Position numbers and translations under genes: made by a program. Positions 1-8,014 of a DNA stretch of 64,000 nt are shown here, piece after piece. Each line of letters begins with the position of its first letter. Positions within the stretch are counted from its first letter, which is position 1. The notes beneath the pieces were generated by a model that saw only the letters and a program-made list of their open reading frames with translations, was not told where the DNA came from and made no database searches. The stretch comes from Terriglobia bacterium (lineage in GTDB: Bacteria > Acidobacteriota > Terriglobia > JAIQFV01). The stretch is from contig JAIQFV010000002.1 of NCBI GenBank assembly GCA_020073085.1, forward strand, positions 195,586 through 259,585. The letters are read 5' to 3'.

Positions 1-645
1 CAGGAAGGATTCTGCAAAGTGAATATGATCATTCAGGCTCTTCTCTTTTGCCGTAAACCCTGATTGCACTATTTCTCTGAGCGTTTCATGGAAATCGGAA
101 AAATCATAAACGAGAGGTTCTTCACAATTGAGGGGAGGGAGTTGGTGGATTCTGATTTCGCCAAAGAGCTCGCGAGCCTTTCCCCGGTCTACCGACAACA
201 TTGCCTTTACCGCCCTGCATTGGAGCGACAAAGCATCCAGGTTAAGATCAAGGGCCTTTGCAAGATATCCAGAACGTGTGTCGGTGAGGCTTCCCGCCAA
301 AGCTCTTCGACGAATCGGGGACGAGGAATGCGCTCCCCATCGAAAAGCTTCCTCCAAGAGTTCGCGCTTCCATGCTGATTGTTTAATCCGGTCTGATTGG
401 GCGATTCGAAGAAGTGCATCGGCAGCGAATTCAGGCGGAGCATTTCGCGCAGAATCCACCAGGGCTTCGATCTCGACTGGACGCCCGGGGCGGTCGCCGC
501 CAATCCTTCCCTTGGCTTGTTGATCGCTGACTTGGGGGGATTTAGAAGCCTGCTGGTCCCCTGTCGGGGTTACCGCAGAGAAGTGGCGATGAGAACCCGC
601 AAGGATTAAGACGAGGAGGAGAGGCCATCTAAGATTTGAGCGCAT
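1..645 (-). CDS. Exported helical-repeat-like hypothetical protein (3' end outside window)
   Basis: The minus-strand frame opens with an ATG at 645 and stays open to base 1, so 215 codons are visible and the C-terminus lies outside the window. The N-terminus (MRSNLRWPLLLVLILAGS) is a clear signal peptide, so export is expected. The remainder is Ala/Leu/Arg/Glu-rich and looks alpha-helical, with stretches such as FAADALLRIAQSDR and DRGKARELFGEIR. This style resembles the exported helical protein at 20371-22155, so the two may be distant relatives (inference). No catalytic motif is visible and no function is assigned. Competing frames in this interval lack a signal peptide or start context. Confidence 0.6.
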   Translation of the reverse strand, partial: MRSNLRWPLLLVLILAGSHRHFSAVTPTGDQQASKSPQVSDQQAKGRIGGDRPGRPVEIEALVDSARNAPPEFAADALLRIAQSDRIKQSAWKRELLEEAFRWGAHSSSPIRRRALAGSLTDTRSGYLAKALDLNLDALSLQCRAVKAMLSVDRGKARELFGEIRIHQLPPLNCEEPLVYDFSDFHETLREIVQSGFTAKEKSLNDHIHFAESFL

Positions 646-712
646 ACGAGGTTGCCTTATTCTTCATGCACGGGTGAATAATTGAAACAATGCCCATGCA
701 GAGGGTGACTGT

Positions 713-1699
713 TCAAAAGAGTGACCGGGTCTTATCTCGAATGCGCCGCTTCGCAAAATCAAAGTAATGCGGATCAATCTCTACTCCAATGCTGTTCCTA
801 CCTGTCTTGGCCGCTGCCAGCGTGGTACTGCCGGTCCCGAGAAACGGGTCAAGCACTGTATCTCCGACAAAGCTGAACATCCGTATCAGGCGCTCGGCGA
901 GCTCTAGCGGAAAGGGAGCGGGGTGGTCACGTGTGGAAGCCCCGGTGAGTCCCGACCAAATCTGCTGAAACCACCTCTTGTGATCTTCGACAGAGATGAG
1001 GCTTAAAATCCGAGTGGCCACGTCGGGGGTCCTGTAGCCGCCGGGTTTCCGTTCCATGAGAATAAACTCGATGTCGTTCTTAATGATTGCATTGGGCTCG
1101 TAAGGCTTACCAAGGAAACCCGATCCGTTCTCCACCTCGTAGGCTGCGTTTGATATCTTGTACCAGATGATTGGAGCGAGGTTGTCATAGCCAATCTTGC
1201 GGCAGTGTTCCTGAATGGAGGCGTGTAACGGTACCACGGTGTGCCGGCCGCTTTTCTTGCGCCTTGAGAGGCAGACGTCGCCAACCACGCAGATCAACCG
1301 CCCACCGGGAGCTAAGGCGCGGAAGCAGTGTTCCCATACCCGATCAAGCTCGGTCAAAAAATCCTCGTAGCCTTGAACGAACCCCAATTGTCCATCTGTG
1401 TTGCGGTACTCTTTGAGCGTCCAGTAGGGCGGCGAGGTAACGACCAGGTGGATGCTGTTGGGTTTTAGGATAGAAAGCCCGCGGGCATCGCCGAGCAAAA
1501 GCTGATGTGTGGATGGAACCTGCTGGACGGCGCTATCGATCAAACCAATCAAATTTGGGTCTTTTGCAATGCGAGGAATCTCCGTCTGTGGGTCATCGAG
1601 CTCTCCGATGTCTTTTGGCACGAAGCGGGAAAGATCTAGCGGTATTGCCTCATCAATTTCGAGCTCGATTTCTTTGCTTGCGATGACGTTTCGGGCCAT
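713..1699 (-). CDS. Orphan DNA methyltransferase (N4-cytosine/N6-adenine, beta-type order)
   Basis: This 328-residue SAM-dependent DNA methyltransferase belongs to the N6_N4_Mtase type. The catalytic motif IV TSPPYW lies at residues 88-93 and the SAM-binding motif I DPFLGTGST at about 284-292, followed by GVEID. Catalytic motif before SAM motif is the beta-class order, and SPPY rather than DPPY favours N4-cytosine methylation, although some adenine enzymes share it. VVGDVCLSRRKKSGRH lies in the target-recognition part. No endonuclease gene is adjacent, so it appears solitary, with an epigenetic or protective role rather than a complete restriction system. The intergenic region upstream of its start carries REP-like hairpins. 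Confidence 0.88.
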   Translation of the reverse strand: MARNVIASKEIELEIDEAIPLDLSRFVPKDIGELDDPQTEIPRIAKDPNLIGLIDSAVQQVPSTHQLLLGDARGLSILKPNSIHLVVTSPPYWTLKEYRNTDGQLGFVQGYEDFLTELDRVWEHCFRALAPGGRLICVVGDVCLSRRKKSGRHTVVPLHASIQEHCRKIGYDNLAPIIWYKISNAAYEVENGSGFLGKPYEPNAIIKNDIEFILMERKPGGYRTPDVATRILSLISVEDHKRWFQQIWSGLTGASTRDHPAPFPLELAERLIRMFSFVGDTVLDPFLGTGSTTLAAAKTGRNSIGVEIDPHYFDFAKRRIRDKTRSLF

Positions 1700-1745
1700 A
1701 TTTTATTATAACTACGAATTTCAGCTTTGAATACGCATTACGCTA

Positions 1746-1860
1746 GAGTCTTTCTCGCACACATCGCAAAAAACGCGATTTGTGCGCCACCCGGCGCAAC
1801 ACGCGAGGGACTTTCTCGCACACATCGTTCGCCGCGGCGAACGCGATGTATGCGCCACCC
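1746..1860. repeat. Two REP-like hairpins, family A
   Basis: There are two tandem copies of a palindromic element. The first (1746-1792) has arms TCGCACACATCGC and GCGATTTGTGCGCC around an A-rich loop. The second (1805-1860) has the same arms extended by the internal palindrome TTCGCCGCGGCGAA. Both end in GCGCCACCC. A third copy lies at 2653-2701. They sit in intergenic DNA upstream of the methyltransferase and downstream of the 242-aa exported protein. Confidence 0.8.
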
Positions 1861-1884
1861 GGAGACTTGAATTGCGGCGAGGAT

Positions 1885-2613
1885 TCAGTAGCGTTGAAAG
1901 AACAGGGAGAATCGTTCGAGCGAGTTGGCGAACCTCTCCCGCAGGGCACGAGTCAAAGGAAAATCATTGAAATCCTTCGAAAGCGGCTGGATTTGGCCGC
2001 CTGCATCAACTTTGAAGATACCATACGGACCAAAGGCGGGTCGTCCAAAACGGGTTAGAGTTTCGGAGTTGCTGAATCCTGTGAGGTCGGCGAACAGGAG
2101 ATACACCCCATCCTTCCGGAACCCTTCGTATAAGGGTTTGCCCCTCACCTCAACGCCATCAACGGTGACTGTTCCGCCTGTATCCCGAATCAAGACTTCG
2201 TCTCCTTTCAAAGGGAGAATGCTCGCCGGTATTTCGAGCGGAACATTGGGAGGGAGAGCGGTCTCTTTGGGAAGAGGGGTGTCGGACAGATCTCTCAGCA
2301 CTTTGAGTTTATACCATGTCCAAATCGCATCTTCAGACGACGAGGGTACACTGGTTTGATCTTGCAGCTTGACGACCAGAACGGCGCTAGACCACATCGC
2401 TTGATCAAGACTATCCACTTCAGCATAGTTCGGCAGCGGACTTGTCATTTCCACCGACGTTGCCCCTTTCTCTTTCGCCAACCGGACATGTCTCTGAAGA
2501 CGAGTTTCATCCCTCTTGTCAGGCTGTGCGTAAAGGCGCAACTGCTCCGTTGCAGCAATTGGCAGAAAAGAGACAAGAGCCAGAACGACCAGCTTGTAAG
2601 TCATGTTTTTCAT
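1885..2613 (-). CDS. Exported hypothetical protein
   Basis: This is a 242-residue protein with a signal peptide (MKNMTYKLVVLALVSFLPIAA). The mature part is beta-rich and mixed, with no motif I recognise. A segment around residues 85-110 (VLVVKLQDQTS...WTWYKLKVLRDL) and the later IPLKGDEVLIRD-like stretch resemble hypothetical periplasmic proteins in which a value or status string is processed, but this is not enough for a function. The gene is bracketed on both sides by family A REP-like hairpins. No operon partner is apparent: about 260 bp separate it from the beta-CASP gene upstream. Confidence 0.65.
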   Translation of the reverse strand: MKNMTYKLVVLALVSFLPIAATEQLRLYAQPDKRDETRLQRHVRLAKEKGATSVEMTSPLPNYAEVDSLDQAMWSSAVLVVKLQDQTSVPSSSEDAIWTWYKLKVLRDLSDTPLPKETALPPNVPLEIPASILPLKGDEVLIRDTGGTVTVDGVEVRGKPLYEGFRKDGVYLLFADLTGFSNSETLTRFGRPAFGPYGIFKVDAGGQIQPLSKDFNDFPLTRALRERFANSLERFSLFFQRY

Positions 2614-2652
2614 GTCGCCCTCAGGACCGAACCCCGGGTGGCGCTATCCTAT

Positions 2653-2701
2653 CGAGTCTTTATCGCACACATCGCAAAAAAACGCGATGTATGCGCCACC
2701 C
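2653..2701. repeat. REP-like hairpin, family A, third copy
   Basis: The arms TCGCACACATCGC and GCGATGTATGCGCC flank an A7 loop, and the element ends in GCCACCC as in the copies at 1746-1860. It lies immediately upstream of the exported protein gene that starts at 2613. Confidence 0.8.
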
Positions 2702-2728
2702 AACCGGAGGACAAGCAGATTGAGGGGT

Positions 2729-2762
2729 GCACACCCCGATCTATCGGGGTGTGCGCATTTTT
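2729..2762 (+). terminator. Strong hairpin followed by T-run (terminator-like)
   Basis: A perfect 11-bp stem (GCACACCCCGA, 2729-2739, pairing with 2744-2754) has a 4-nt loop and is followed on the plus strand by GCATTTTT. The T-run orientation would stop plus-strand transcription, yet no plus-strand gene precedes it. It could block antisense readthrough, or work as a stem alone downstream of the minus-strand gene ending at 2876. Confidence 0.5.
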
Positions 2763-2805
2763 GGAGAAGGGTTTCACTTCTTGAATACGACACCTGGTCT
2801 ATAGT

Positions 2806-2845
2806 GTTCGCAGGCATGCCAACAGCGCATGCCTGCGGCACCCCG
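2806..2845. repeat. Dispersed palindromic repeat, family B, copy 1
   Basis: The sequence GTTCGCAGGCATGCC, a short loop, then GCATGCCTGCGGCACC is the reverse complement of the two copies at 14987-15029 and 15142-15183. The conserved ends are GGGGTGCCGC and CCTGCGAAC. It lies downstream of the beta-CASP gene. Confidence 0.75.
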
Positions 2846-2875
2846 CTTCAGACAATCCACCCCGCACGAATTGTC

Positions 2876-4282
2876 CTAGAACATTTCCTTGAGGTCGAAG
2901 GTCTGCAAGTATTCCGGCAACACCGTCTTCCATTTGAGCTGGGCCGAAATTTTTTCGCTCAGAGATTTTCGTGCGGCATCTTCGCCGTGGGTAATGAACA
3001 CAGCGCGCGGGGGCAGCTTCAGGTTCGACAGCCAGCGCAATTCCTCGTTGTAATCTGCGTGGGCCGAGACATATTCGATCGATTCGATATGAGCGCGCAC
3101 CACGACGCACTGGCCGTGGATCTTGGTTTCCCTGGCCCCATCCTTGAGGTACCGGCCCAGCGTTCCTTCCGCCTGGTAACCCACGAACAACACGGTGTTC
3201 GCGGGGTCGCTGACGCGATGTCGCAGATGGTGCATGACTCGCCCCCCGGTGCACATCCCGCTCGAGGCGATAATTACTTTCGGCACCTCGTTCGTGTTGA
3301 GGGCCTTCGACTCCTCCGCGCTCCGGATAAAGGTGACATCGTGCGTTCCCAGCGGATCGATGCCGTGTTGTTCCAGAGTCGTCATCTCCAGGTCATGCTC
3401 TTCGGGATGAGCCAGGAGCACGCGGGTGACACTCGAAGCCATCGGGCTGTCGACAAAGACCGGGATGTCGGGGATCACCTTCTCCTCTTCCATGGCGCGC
3501 AGGATATATAGCAGTTCCTGGGTCCGGCCCACGGCGAACGACGGGATGATCACCGTGCCGCCGCGCTTGAAGGTCGATTTGATGACCTCGGCCAGCTTGA
3601 GTTTCGGATCCGTCCCGTCATGTAATCGATCGCCGTAGGTCGATTCCACCACCATCAGGTCGGCCTTCTCGATGGGGGTGGGATCGGGCGTGATGGGCTG
3701 GTCGTAGCGCCCCAGGTCCCCGGAGAACAGCAGGTTCAATGGCGCCTCACCCGGTTCGTGAATGTCGAGCGAGACCAAGCACGAACCCAGGATGTGTCCG
3801 GCCGGATAAAGCGTGAAGGAAAAGTTCTTGGAAATCTGTGTCGCAGTTCGGTATTTCACGCCCCGCAGAAAACGCAGGGCGGTCCGCGCTTCCTCTTCGG
3901 TATAAAGCGGTAACGCCGGCTTGTGCTTGGTATACGCCTCCTTGTTGGCATAGAGGGCATCTTCTTCCTGGATCTTTCCGGAGTCGGGCCACAGGATGCC
4001 GCACAGATCCACGGTCGTTTCACTGGCGTAGACCTTTCCATCAAAGCCAGTTTTCGCGAGACGCGGGAAGAACCCGGAATGGTCGAGGTGGGCATGGGTG
4101 AGGATGATGGAATCCAGTTTCTCGCCGTCAATGGGCAAGGGTTCCCAGTTTCGATCCCGCAGGGCGTGGGGTCCCTGAAACAGACCGCAATCGACCATCA
4201 GGCGCTCGCCATCGTGAAAGGTCAGGAGATACTTGGAGCCGGTAACGCAGCCGGTGGCGCCAAGAAATTGAAGGACAGGCAT
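2876..4282 (-). CDS. Beta-CASP metallo-beta-lactamase-fold RNase/hydrolase (CPSF/Ysh1-like)
   Basis: This 468-residue protein of the MBL-fold RNA-processing exonuclease type is expected to be a cytoplasmic zinc-dependent nuclease. The visible motifs, in order, are THAHLDHSG near residue 62 (motif 2, HxHxDH), AGHILGS (His ligand), FSGDLGRYDQPI (Asp ligand), the beta-CASP insert VVESTYGDRLH...SFAVGRTQELLY...DSPMASSVT, IASSGMCTGGRVMHHL, VGYQAEGTLGR, and the C-terminal histidines in SAHADY and FITHGE. The length and complete motif set fit an intact enzyme. In bacteria these proteins act in RNA processing or decay, but the substrate here is unknown. About 250 bp of repeat-rich DNA separates it from the upstream HD-like gene. 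Confidence 0.9.
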   Translation of the reverse strand: MPVLQFLGATGCVTGSKYLLTFHDGERLMVDCGLFQGPHALRDRNWEPLPIDGEKLDSIILTHAHLDHSGFFPRLAKTGFDGKVYASETTVDLCGILWPDSGKIQEEDALYANKEAYTKHKPALPLYTEEEARTALRFLRGVKYRTATQISKNFSFTLYPAGHILGSCLVSLDIHEPGEAPLNLLFSGDLGRYDQPITPDPTPIEKADLMVVESTYGDRLHDGTDPKLKLAEVIKSTFKRGGTVIIPSFAVGRTQELLYILRAMEEEKVIPDIPVFVDSPMASSVTRVLLAHPEEHDLEMTTLEQHGIDPLGTHDVTFIRSAEESKALNTNEVPKVIIASSGMCTGGRVMHHLRHRVSDPANTVLFVGYQAEGTLGRYLKDGARETKIHGQCVVVRAHIESIEYVSAHADYNEELRWLSNLKLPPRAVFITHGEDAARKSLSEKISAQLKWKTVLPEYLQTFDLKEMF

Positions 4283-4354
4283 GAAAGTATCCTCAGTTAT
4301 GGTTCTGACGGGTCAAACATGTACGAGAATGGCTTGATCTTGGATGATCCTGTT

Positions 4355-4445
4355 GCCGAAGCCAGAAGTCAGAGGCCAGAGGCCAGAAGCCAGAGGCCAG
4401 AAGCCAGAGGCCAGAAGGCAGAAGCCAGAAGCCAGAAGGTAGAAA
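4355..4445. repeat. Heptameric purine-rich tandem repeat (CCAGAAG/CCAGAGG)
   Basis: About a dozen degenerate 7-bp units alternate AGCCAGA, GGCCAGA and AGTCAGA on the plus strand. The complementary repeat (TTCTGGC, TTCCGCC) runs through 4545-4620 inside the 3' end of the neighbouring minus-strand gene, so the two arrays read as the same minus- and plus-strand unit in opposite orientation around 4450-4540. Confidence 0.8.
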
Positions 4446-4536
4446 TCGAAAACCGGAATCCGAAATCCGGAAACCAAAAGTAGGAAACCAGAGAACAGAA
4501 GGGAATGACGTTCTAGAATGTTCTGCATCCTTAAGA

Positions 4537-5925
4537 TCACCTGTTATTCTCTTCTACTTCTGATTTCTGACCTCTGACTTCCGCCTTCTGGCGACTGGCT
4601 TCCGCCTTCTGGCTTCCGGGTAACAGTCCCAACCGGCGCATTTCTTTCAAAACGGCCGTGGAGGAACCTTCCAGCCACAGGGAATAGAACCGTTCCTGGG
4701 TCATCTGGGAAAACACGCGGTTTCTAAAGTCGTTGAAGCGACGCCCGTGCAAATCGGATTCGCTCATCTTCAACTCGGTGCGGGCAATCTCGCCCAGTTT
4801 TTCAACGGCAAAGCGGGCGGCTGTGATGGAAAGGACGAAATCCCCATCCGAAAGATTATTGATCGTGGCCTCGGGGGATATCGGGCCCGGCAATTCCATC
4901 TTGGCTGTTGTGGAGGTGCCTGCCGCAGGGAGGGCCGTCATTCTTAACACGCCATATTCGACCGGATCGACATGCGCCAGCATGGCCGCCGCCTCTAGCC
5001 AGTCGACAATTTTGCCCGAGGGTTCGAAGCCGGGTGTCCCATGGGCTGCTGCAATTGCGATTACCAACCTTGGGGGAAGCTTCCGGTGGAGCGCCTCGGC
5101 GATCCCGAGAATGTGGTGGGCGCCGGTCCCCGCGATCACGAGTTCCGGCAGTTCGCTGTCGTCGCTCCTCCATTGGAAGACGAGCGTTTTCATCGCGTCG
5201 TGCCAGATGGGCGCGGCGATCACGAAATCATTGTTCAGGATCATCCCGGGGTACTGGGCACGGTAATTGGCCGCAAGCGAAAGGGCACTGCGCAGGTTGA
5301 ACGCCTCGTGGATGACCAAACCGCCCGGATACGAGTGATGGCCCTCGAAGTTGCCTCCCGGCGCCCCCCAAAAGCGTTGCGGTGAACGTCGCGGATCTGC
5401 GACGGGAGGAAAGACTCCATCGAGCACCCCCCTCTCCGGAAAGCGGTCGTCCTGGGCTTTGACATATCCGCGTGCAATAAATGCATTGCAGACCTCCTGC
5501 TTGCTCTCCGGCGTCGGCCATTCCCGGTAGAATGTCGGGGCGGGATTGTCGAGCAGTTCGAGCACCTGCTTGCGGAGTTCGGGGGTGGCAATCGTAATGG
5601 CATTGGCGCGCAGGTATCGAAAAGCCCCCATGACAAGGCGCGAACGGCTCGCGATTTCCTCAGCGCGGCGATTGCCGGCCGAAAGGTCGTCCCGGCCCTG
5701 GTCTGCAGCCAGGGTGGGTGGCGGCACTCCGAGTCCCGATAAAACCAACGCACCCAACAAGAGAACTTCAGCAAGAGGGGTCGTGGGAGTAAGAAAGCCG
5801 GTACGAAAGGGGCCCCGGCGAGCAACCTTTTGCGTTTTGAATGGCTTCCAATGATTACACGGATCCCCCCTCGATGGGGGATCCAGGCGAAGACGAGCAT
5901 TAAGGGAAGACATGAATGGTTTCAC
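4537..5925 (-). CDS. Exported HD-superfamily-like protein with repeat-derived C-terminal tail
   Basis: This is a 462-residue protein. A hydrophobic segment at about residues 50-73 (AEVLLLGALVLSGLGVPPPTLAA) suggests a signal peptide behind a long basic leader, so a downstream start is possible. The body carries HD-like metal-binding spacing: HHSYPGGLVIHEA, then PIWHDAMK, then GTGAHHILGIAEA and AAAHGTPG. This matches metal-dependent phosphohydrolases (known for the family), but the substrate is not predictable. The last roughly 25 residues (GSQKAEASRQKAEVRGQK...) are pure translation of a 7-bp tandem repeat and are probably a recent extension. It has no clear operon partner. Confidence 0.6.
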   Translation of the reverse strand: MKPFMSSLNARLRLDPPSRGDPCNHWKPFKTQKVARRGPFRTGFLTPTTPLAEVLLLGALVLSGLGVPPPTLAADQGRDDLSAGNRRAEEIASRSRLVMGAFRYLRANAITIATPELRKQVLELLDNPAPTFYREWPTPESKQEVCNAFIARGYVKAQDDRFPERGVLDGVFPPVADPRRSPQRFWGAPGGNFEGHHSYPGGLVIHEAFNLRSALSLAANYRAQYPGMILNNDFVIAAPIWHDAMKTLVFQWRSDDSELPELVIAGTGAHHILGIAEALHRKLPPRLVIAIAAAHGTPGFEPSGKIVDWLEAAAMLAHVDPVEYGVLRMTALPAAGTSTTAKMELPGPISPEATINNLSDGDFVLSITAARFAVEKLGEIARTELKMSESDLHGRRFNDFRNRVFSQMTQERFYSLWLEGSSTAVLKEMRRLGLLPGSQKAEASRQKAEVRGQKSEVEENNR

Positions 5926-6138
5926 TTAAGGTTCCGAGTGTAATTCAATTTTGTAAAAAAATTAACCGTAAAGATCACAGGGGCGTCCATTCGAGTTCTT
6001 CCGATAACGTTTCACGGAGCGCTGGTTGCCTCTCTTTGGCAGTCCTTGCATTGGGATCATTTCCTGAAACACAGAGTCTCTTCACCGAGGGTCCGGAAAT
6101 GCTTCAAATGTGAAAACAGTCACGAGCAAAACCTTGGG

Positions 6139-6165
6139 TTGAAACAGAAGCGGTTGTGTTATACT
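6139..6165 (+). promoter_or_regulatory. Candidate promoter of the S41 protease gene
   Basis: TTGAAA at 6139-6144 and TATACT at 6160-6165 are separated by 15 bp, which is shorter than ideal. The -10 overlaps the farthest upstream start (GTG 6156), which favours the ATG at 6192 as the true start. Confidence 0.4.
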
Positions 6166-6191
6166 TCCCGGCCTCAGGAGAACGATTCCGT

Positions 6192-7781
6192 ATGCGAAAA
6201 GGCGCCACGACAAGCTTATTCAGCGGTTTGATTCTTTTTTCTGCGTTGATGGGAGGGGTCCTCGGGCCCCGCCTGAATGCGACCGCAAAAGATCCCCCCG
6301 ATTCGACCAACCAGGTGGTCAAACAGTTTTCCGAGGTGATGAACCTCATCGAACAGAACTATGCCGAACCGGTTGACCCTGAGCGCACGGTGTACAGCGC
6401 CATCAATGGGATGCTGCGGACGTTAGACCCGCACTCTGTGTTCTTTGATCCCAAGCGTTATGCGGAGCTGCGGGAAGAGCAGCAGGGAAAGTACTACGGA
6501 GTCGGTATGACCATTGGCACCCTCGATGGCAGGACAAAAGTCCTGAGCCTGGTGGTGGGCGCCCCTGCGTTCCGGGCGGGTCTGCGTCCCGGCGACGTTC
6601 TGGTCAGCGTGAATGGGGTCCCTTCGGACAAGCTGGCGACCTCGGAGGTCTCCAAGCTGCTGCGCGGCGCCAAGGGAACCCTGGCGAGGATTGAAGTGGA
6701 GCGAGAGGGTTCAACCGACCTGCTGAAGTTTGAAGTCACTCGGGATGAAATCCCGCGCCCGTCGATCGAATTCGCATACCGCCTCAAGGACAATGTCGGA
6801 TACATCCGCATCAAGAGCTTCAGTGAGACGACCGACCGGGAACTCGCCGCGAAATTGAAGGAGATCAACGAGCCCACGCTCCAGGGATTGATTCTGGATC
6901 TTCGCGACAATGGTGGCGGAATTCTCAACGAAGGGATCCGCGTGGCCGATACCTTCCTTGAGAAGGGCCAGTTGGTGGTTTATACAAAGGGGCGAAATTC
7001 ACCCGAGCGCCGGTTTACTGCCCCCAATGGCAGCGGGTCTCAAAGATATCCTCTGGTCGTCTTGATCAATCAGGACACCGCAAGCGCCGCCGAGATTGTG
7101 GCCGGGGCTCTGCAAGATCATGACCGGGGGCTCATCATCGGCGAGACGAGTTTTGGCAAAGGCCTGGTCCAGACGGTCTATCCGCTGGATCAACAGACTG
7201 GCCTGGCTCTGACGGTTGCTCACTGGTATACCCCCAGCGGACGACTCATCCAGCGGGATTATTCACATCTCTCCTTGTTTGACTATTACAACGGGAAGGA
7301 CCGCGACGACATCAAGCCCACGGAGATCAAAATGACCGACAGCGGGCGCCAGGTGTTCGGCGGCGGCGGCATTCGTCCCGACGTGAAGGTCCTGGACAGG
7401 AAGTACAGCGCTTTTGAGAGTGCGCTCCTTCAGAGCGCGATGTTCTTTAACTATACGCCGCACTATCTGGCGATGCACTCCCATCCTTCGAAGACCATGC
7501 TCCTGGATGACGTCGCGGTCAACGATTTCCGCCAGTATCTGAACGAACAGAAGTTCCCCTACAGTGAAGCGGATTTCATGGCGAGCCTGGATTTCATCAA
7601 ACAGCAGCTGAAGTACTATATCCTCACCTCCGAGTATGGACAGGTCGAGGCGACCCGGTTCACGCTGGATGATGACGTCGAAATCCAGAAGGCCATCCAG
7701 TTGATGCCGCAGGCCAGAGAACTCGCCGCCAACGCCAAGCGGGTGGTCGCCCAGCGGATGAAGACGAGCGAGAAACAGTAG
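6192..7781 (+). CDS. ctpA: S41 C-terminal processing peptidase with PDZ domain
   Basis: This secreted or membrane-anchored serine endopeptidase trims C-termini of periplasmic proteins. I chose the ATG at 6192 (MRKGATTSLFSGLILFSALMGG, signal/anchor segment). The order is an N-terminal helical region, a PDZ domain (about residues 95-170, VGMTIGTL...PAFRAGLRPGDVLVSVNG), then the S41 core. The catalytic Ser lies in TASAAEIVAG (about residue 298) and the general-base Lys in SFGKGLVQ (about 323), the usual 25-residue spacing. The C-terminal 160 residues extend beyond the core, as in acidobacterial homologues. It is convergent with the S9 peptidase gene, sharing a bidirectional terminator. Confidence 0.92.
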   Translation: MRKGATTSLFSGLILFSALMGGVLGPRLNATAKDPPDSTNQVVKQFSEVMNLIEQNYAEPVDPERTVYSAINGMLRTLDPHSVFFDPKRYAELREEQQGKYYGVGMTIGTLDGRTKVLSLVVGAPAFRAGLRPGDVLVSVNGVPSDKLATSEVSKLLRGAKGTLARIEVEREGSTDLLKFEVTRDEIPRPSIEFAYRLKDNVGYIRIKSFSETTDRELAAKLKEINEPTLQGLILDLRDNGGGILNEGIRVADTFLEKGQLVVYTKGRNSPERRFTAPNGSGSQRYPLVVLINQDTASAAEIVAGALQDHDRGLIIGETSFGKGLVQTVYPLDQQTGLALTVAHWYTPSGRLIQRDYSHLSLFDYYNGKDRDDIKPTEIKMTDSGRQVFGGGGIRPDVKVLDRKYSAFESALLQSAMFFNYTPHYLAMHSHPSKTMLLDDVAVNDFRQYLNEQKFPYSEADFMASLDFIKQQLKYYILTSEYGQVEATRFTLDDDVEIQKAIQLMPQARELAANAKRVVAQRMKTSEKQ

Positions 7782-7815
7782 AACGAGAATTCAGTTCAAT
7801 AGCCGGTCAACGGCA

Positions 7816-7860
7816 CAAAAGAAATCGGCCAACACAGCCTGTGTTGGCCGATTTCTTTTG
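7816..7860. terminator. Bidirectional terminator, perfect 21-bp inverted repeat
   Basis: Arms 7816-7836 and 7840-7860 are perfectly complementary, with a 3-nt loop. The ends are CAAAAGAAATCGG and CCGATTTCTTTTG, giving A/T flanks on both strands. It sits between the convergent S41 and S9 peptidase genes. Confidence 0.85.
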
Positions 7861-7861
7861 T

Positions 7862-7995
7862 GTAGGGCGAGCAGTCTGCTCGCCCTACCTGCTTGGTGAC
7901 GATGATTAAATACAGTGATCTTTTCTTGAAGCCTGGAGACGATAAGCGGCTCTGCCGCTCATTATTGCGGTAAGCCTCCGGCTTACCGTCGCACG
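7862..7995. repeat. REP-like palindromes between convergent genes
   Basis: There are three short palindromes in a row: GTAGGGCGAGCA with TGCTCGCCCTAC at 7862-7888, AAGCGGCTCTGCCGCT around 7944-7960, and GGTAAGCC with GGCTTACC at 7970-7988. No gene is visible in this gap. Confidence 0.65.
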
Positions 7996-8014
7996 CCTTC
8001 AACCCCCTCTTTCC

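Noticed and set aside
64-503. Short frames near the left edge on both strands
   Set aside because: A continuous minus-strand frame with a signal peptide from 645 to the window edge explains this interval better.
2876-2876. Hairpin at 2729-2762 as terminator of the beta-CASP gene
   Set aside because: The T-run lies on the wrong side for minus-strand termination; it is listed only as a terminator-like hairpin on the plus strand.
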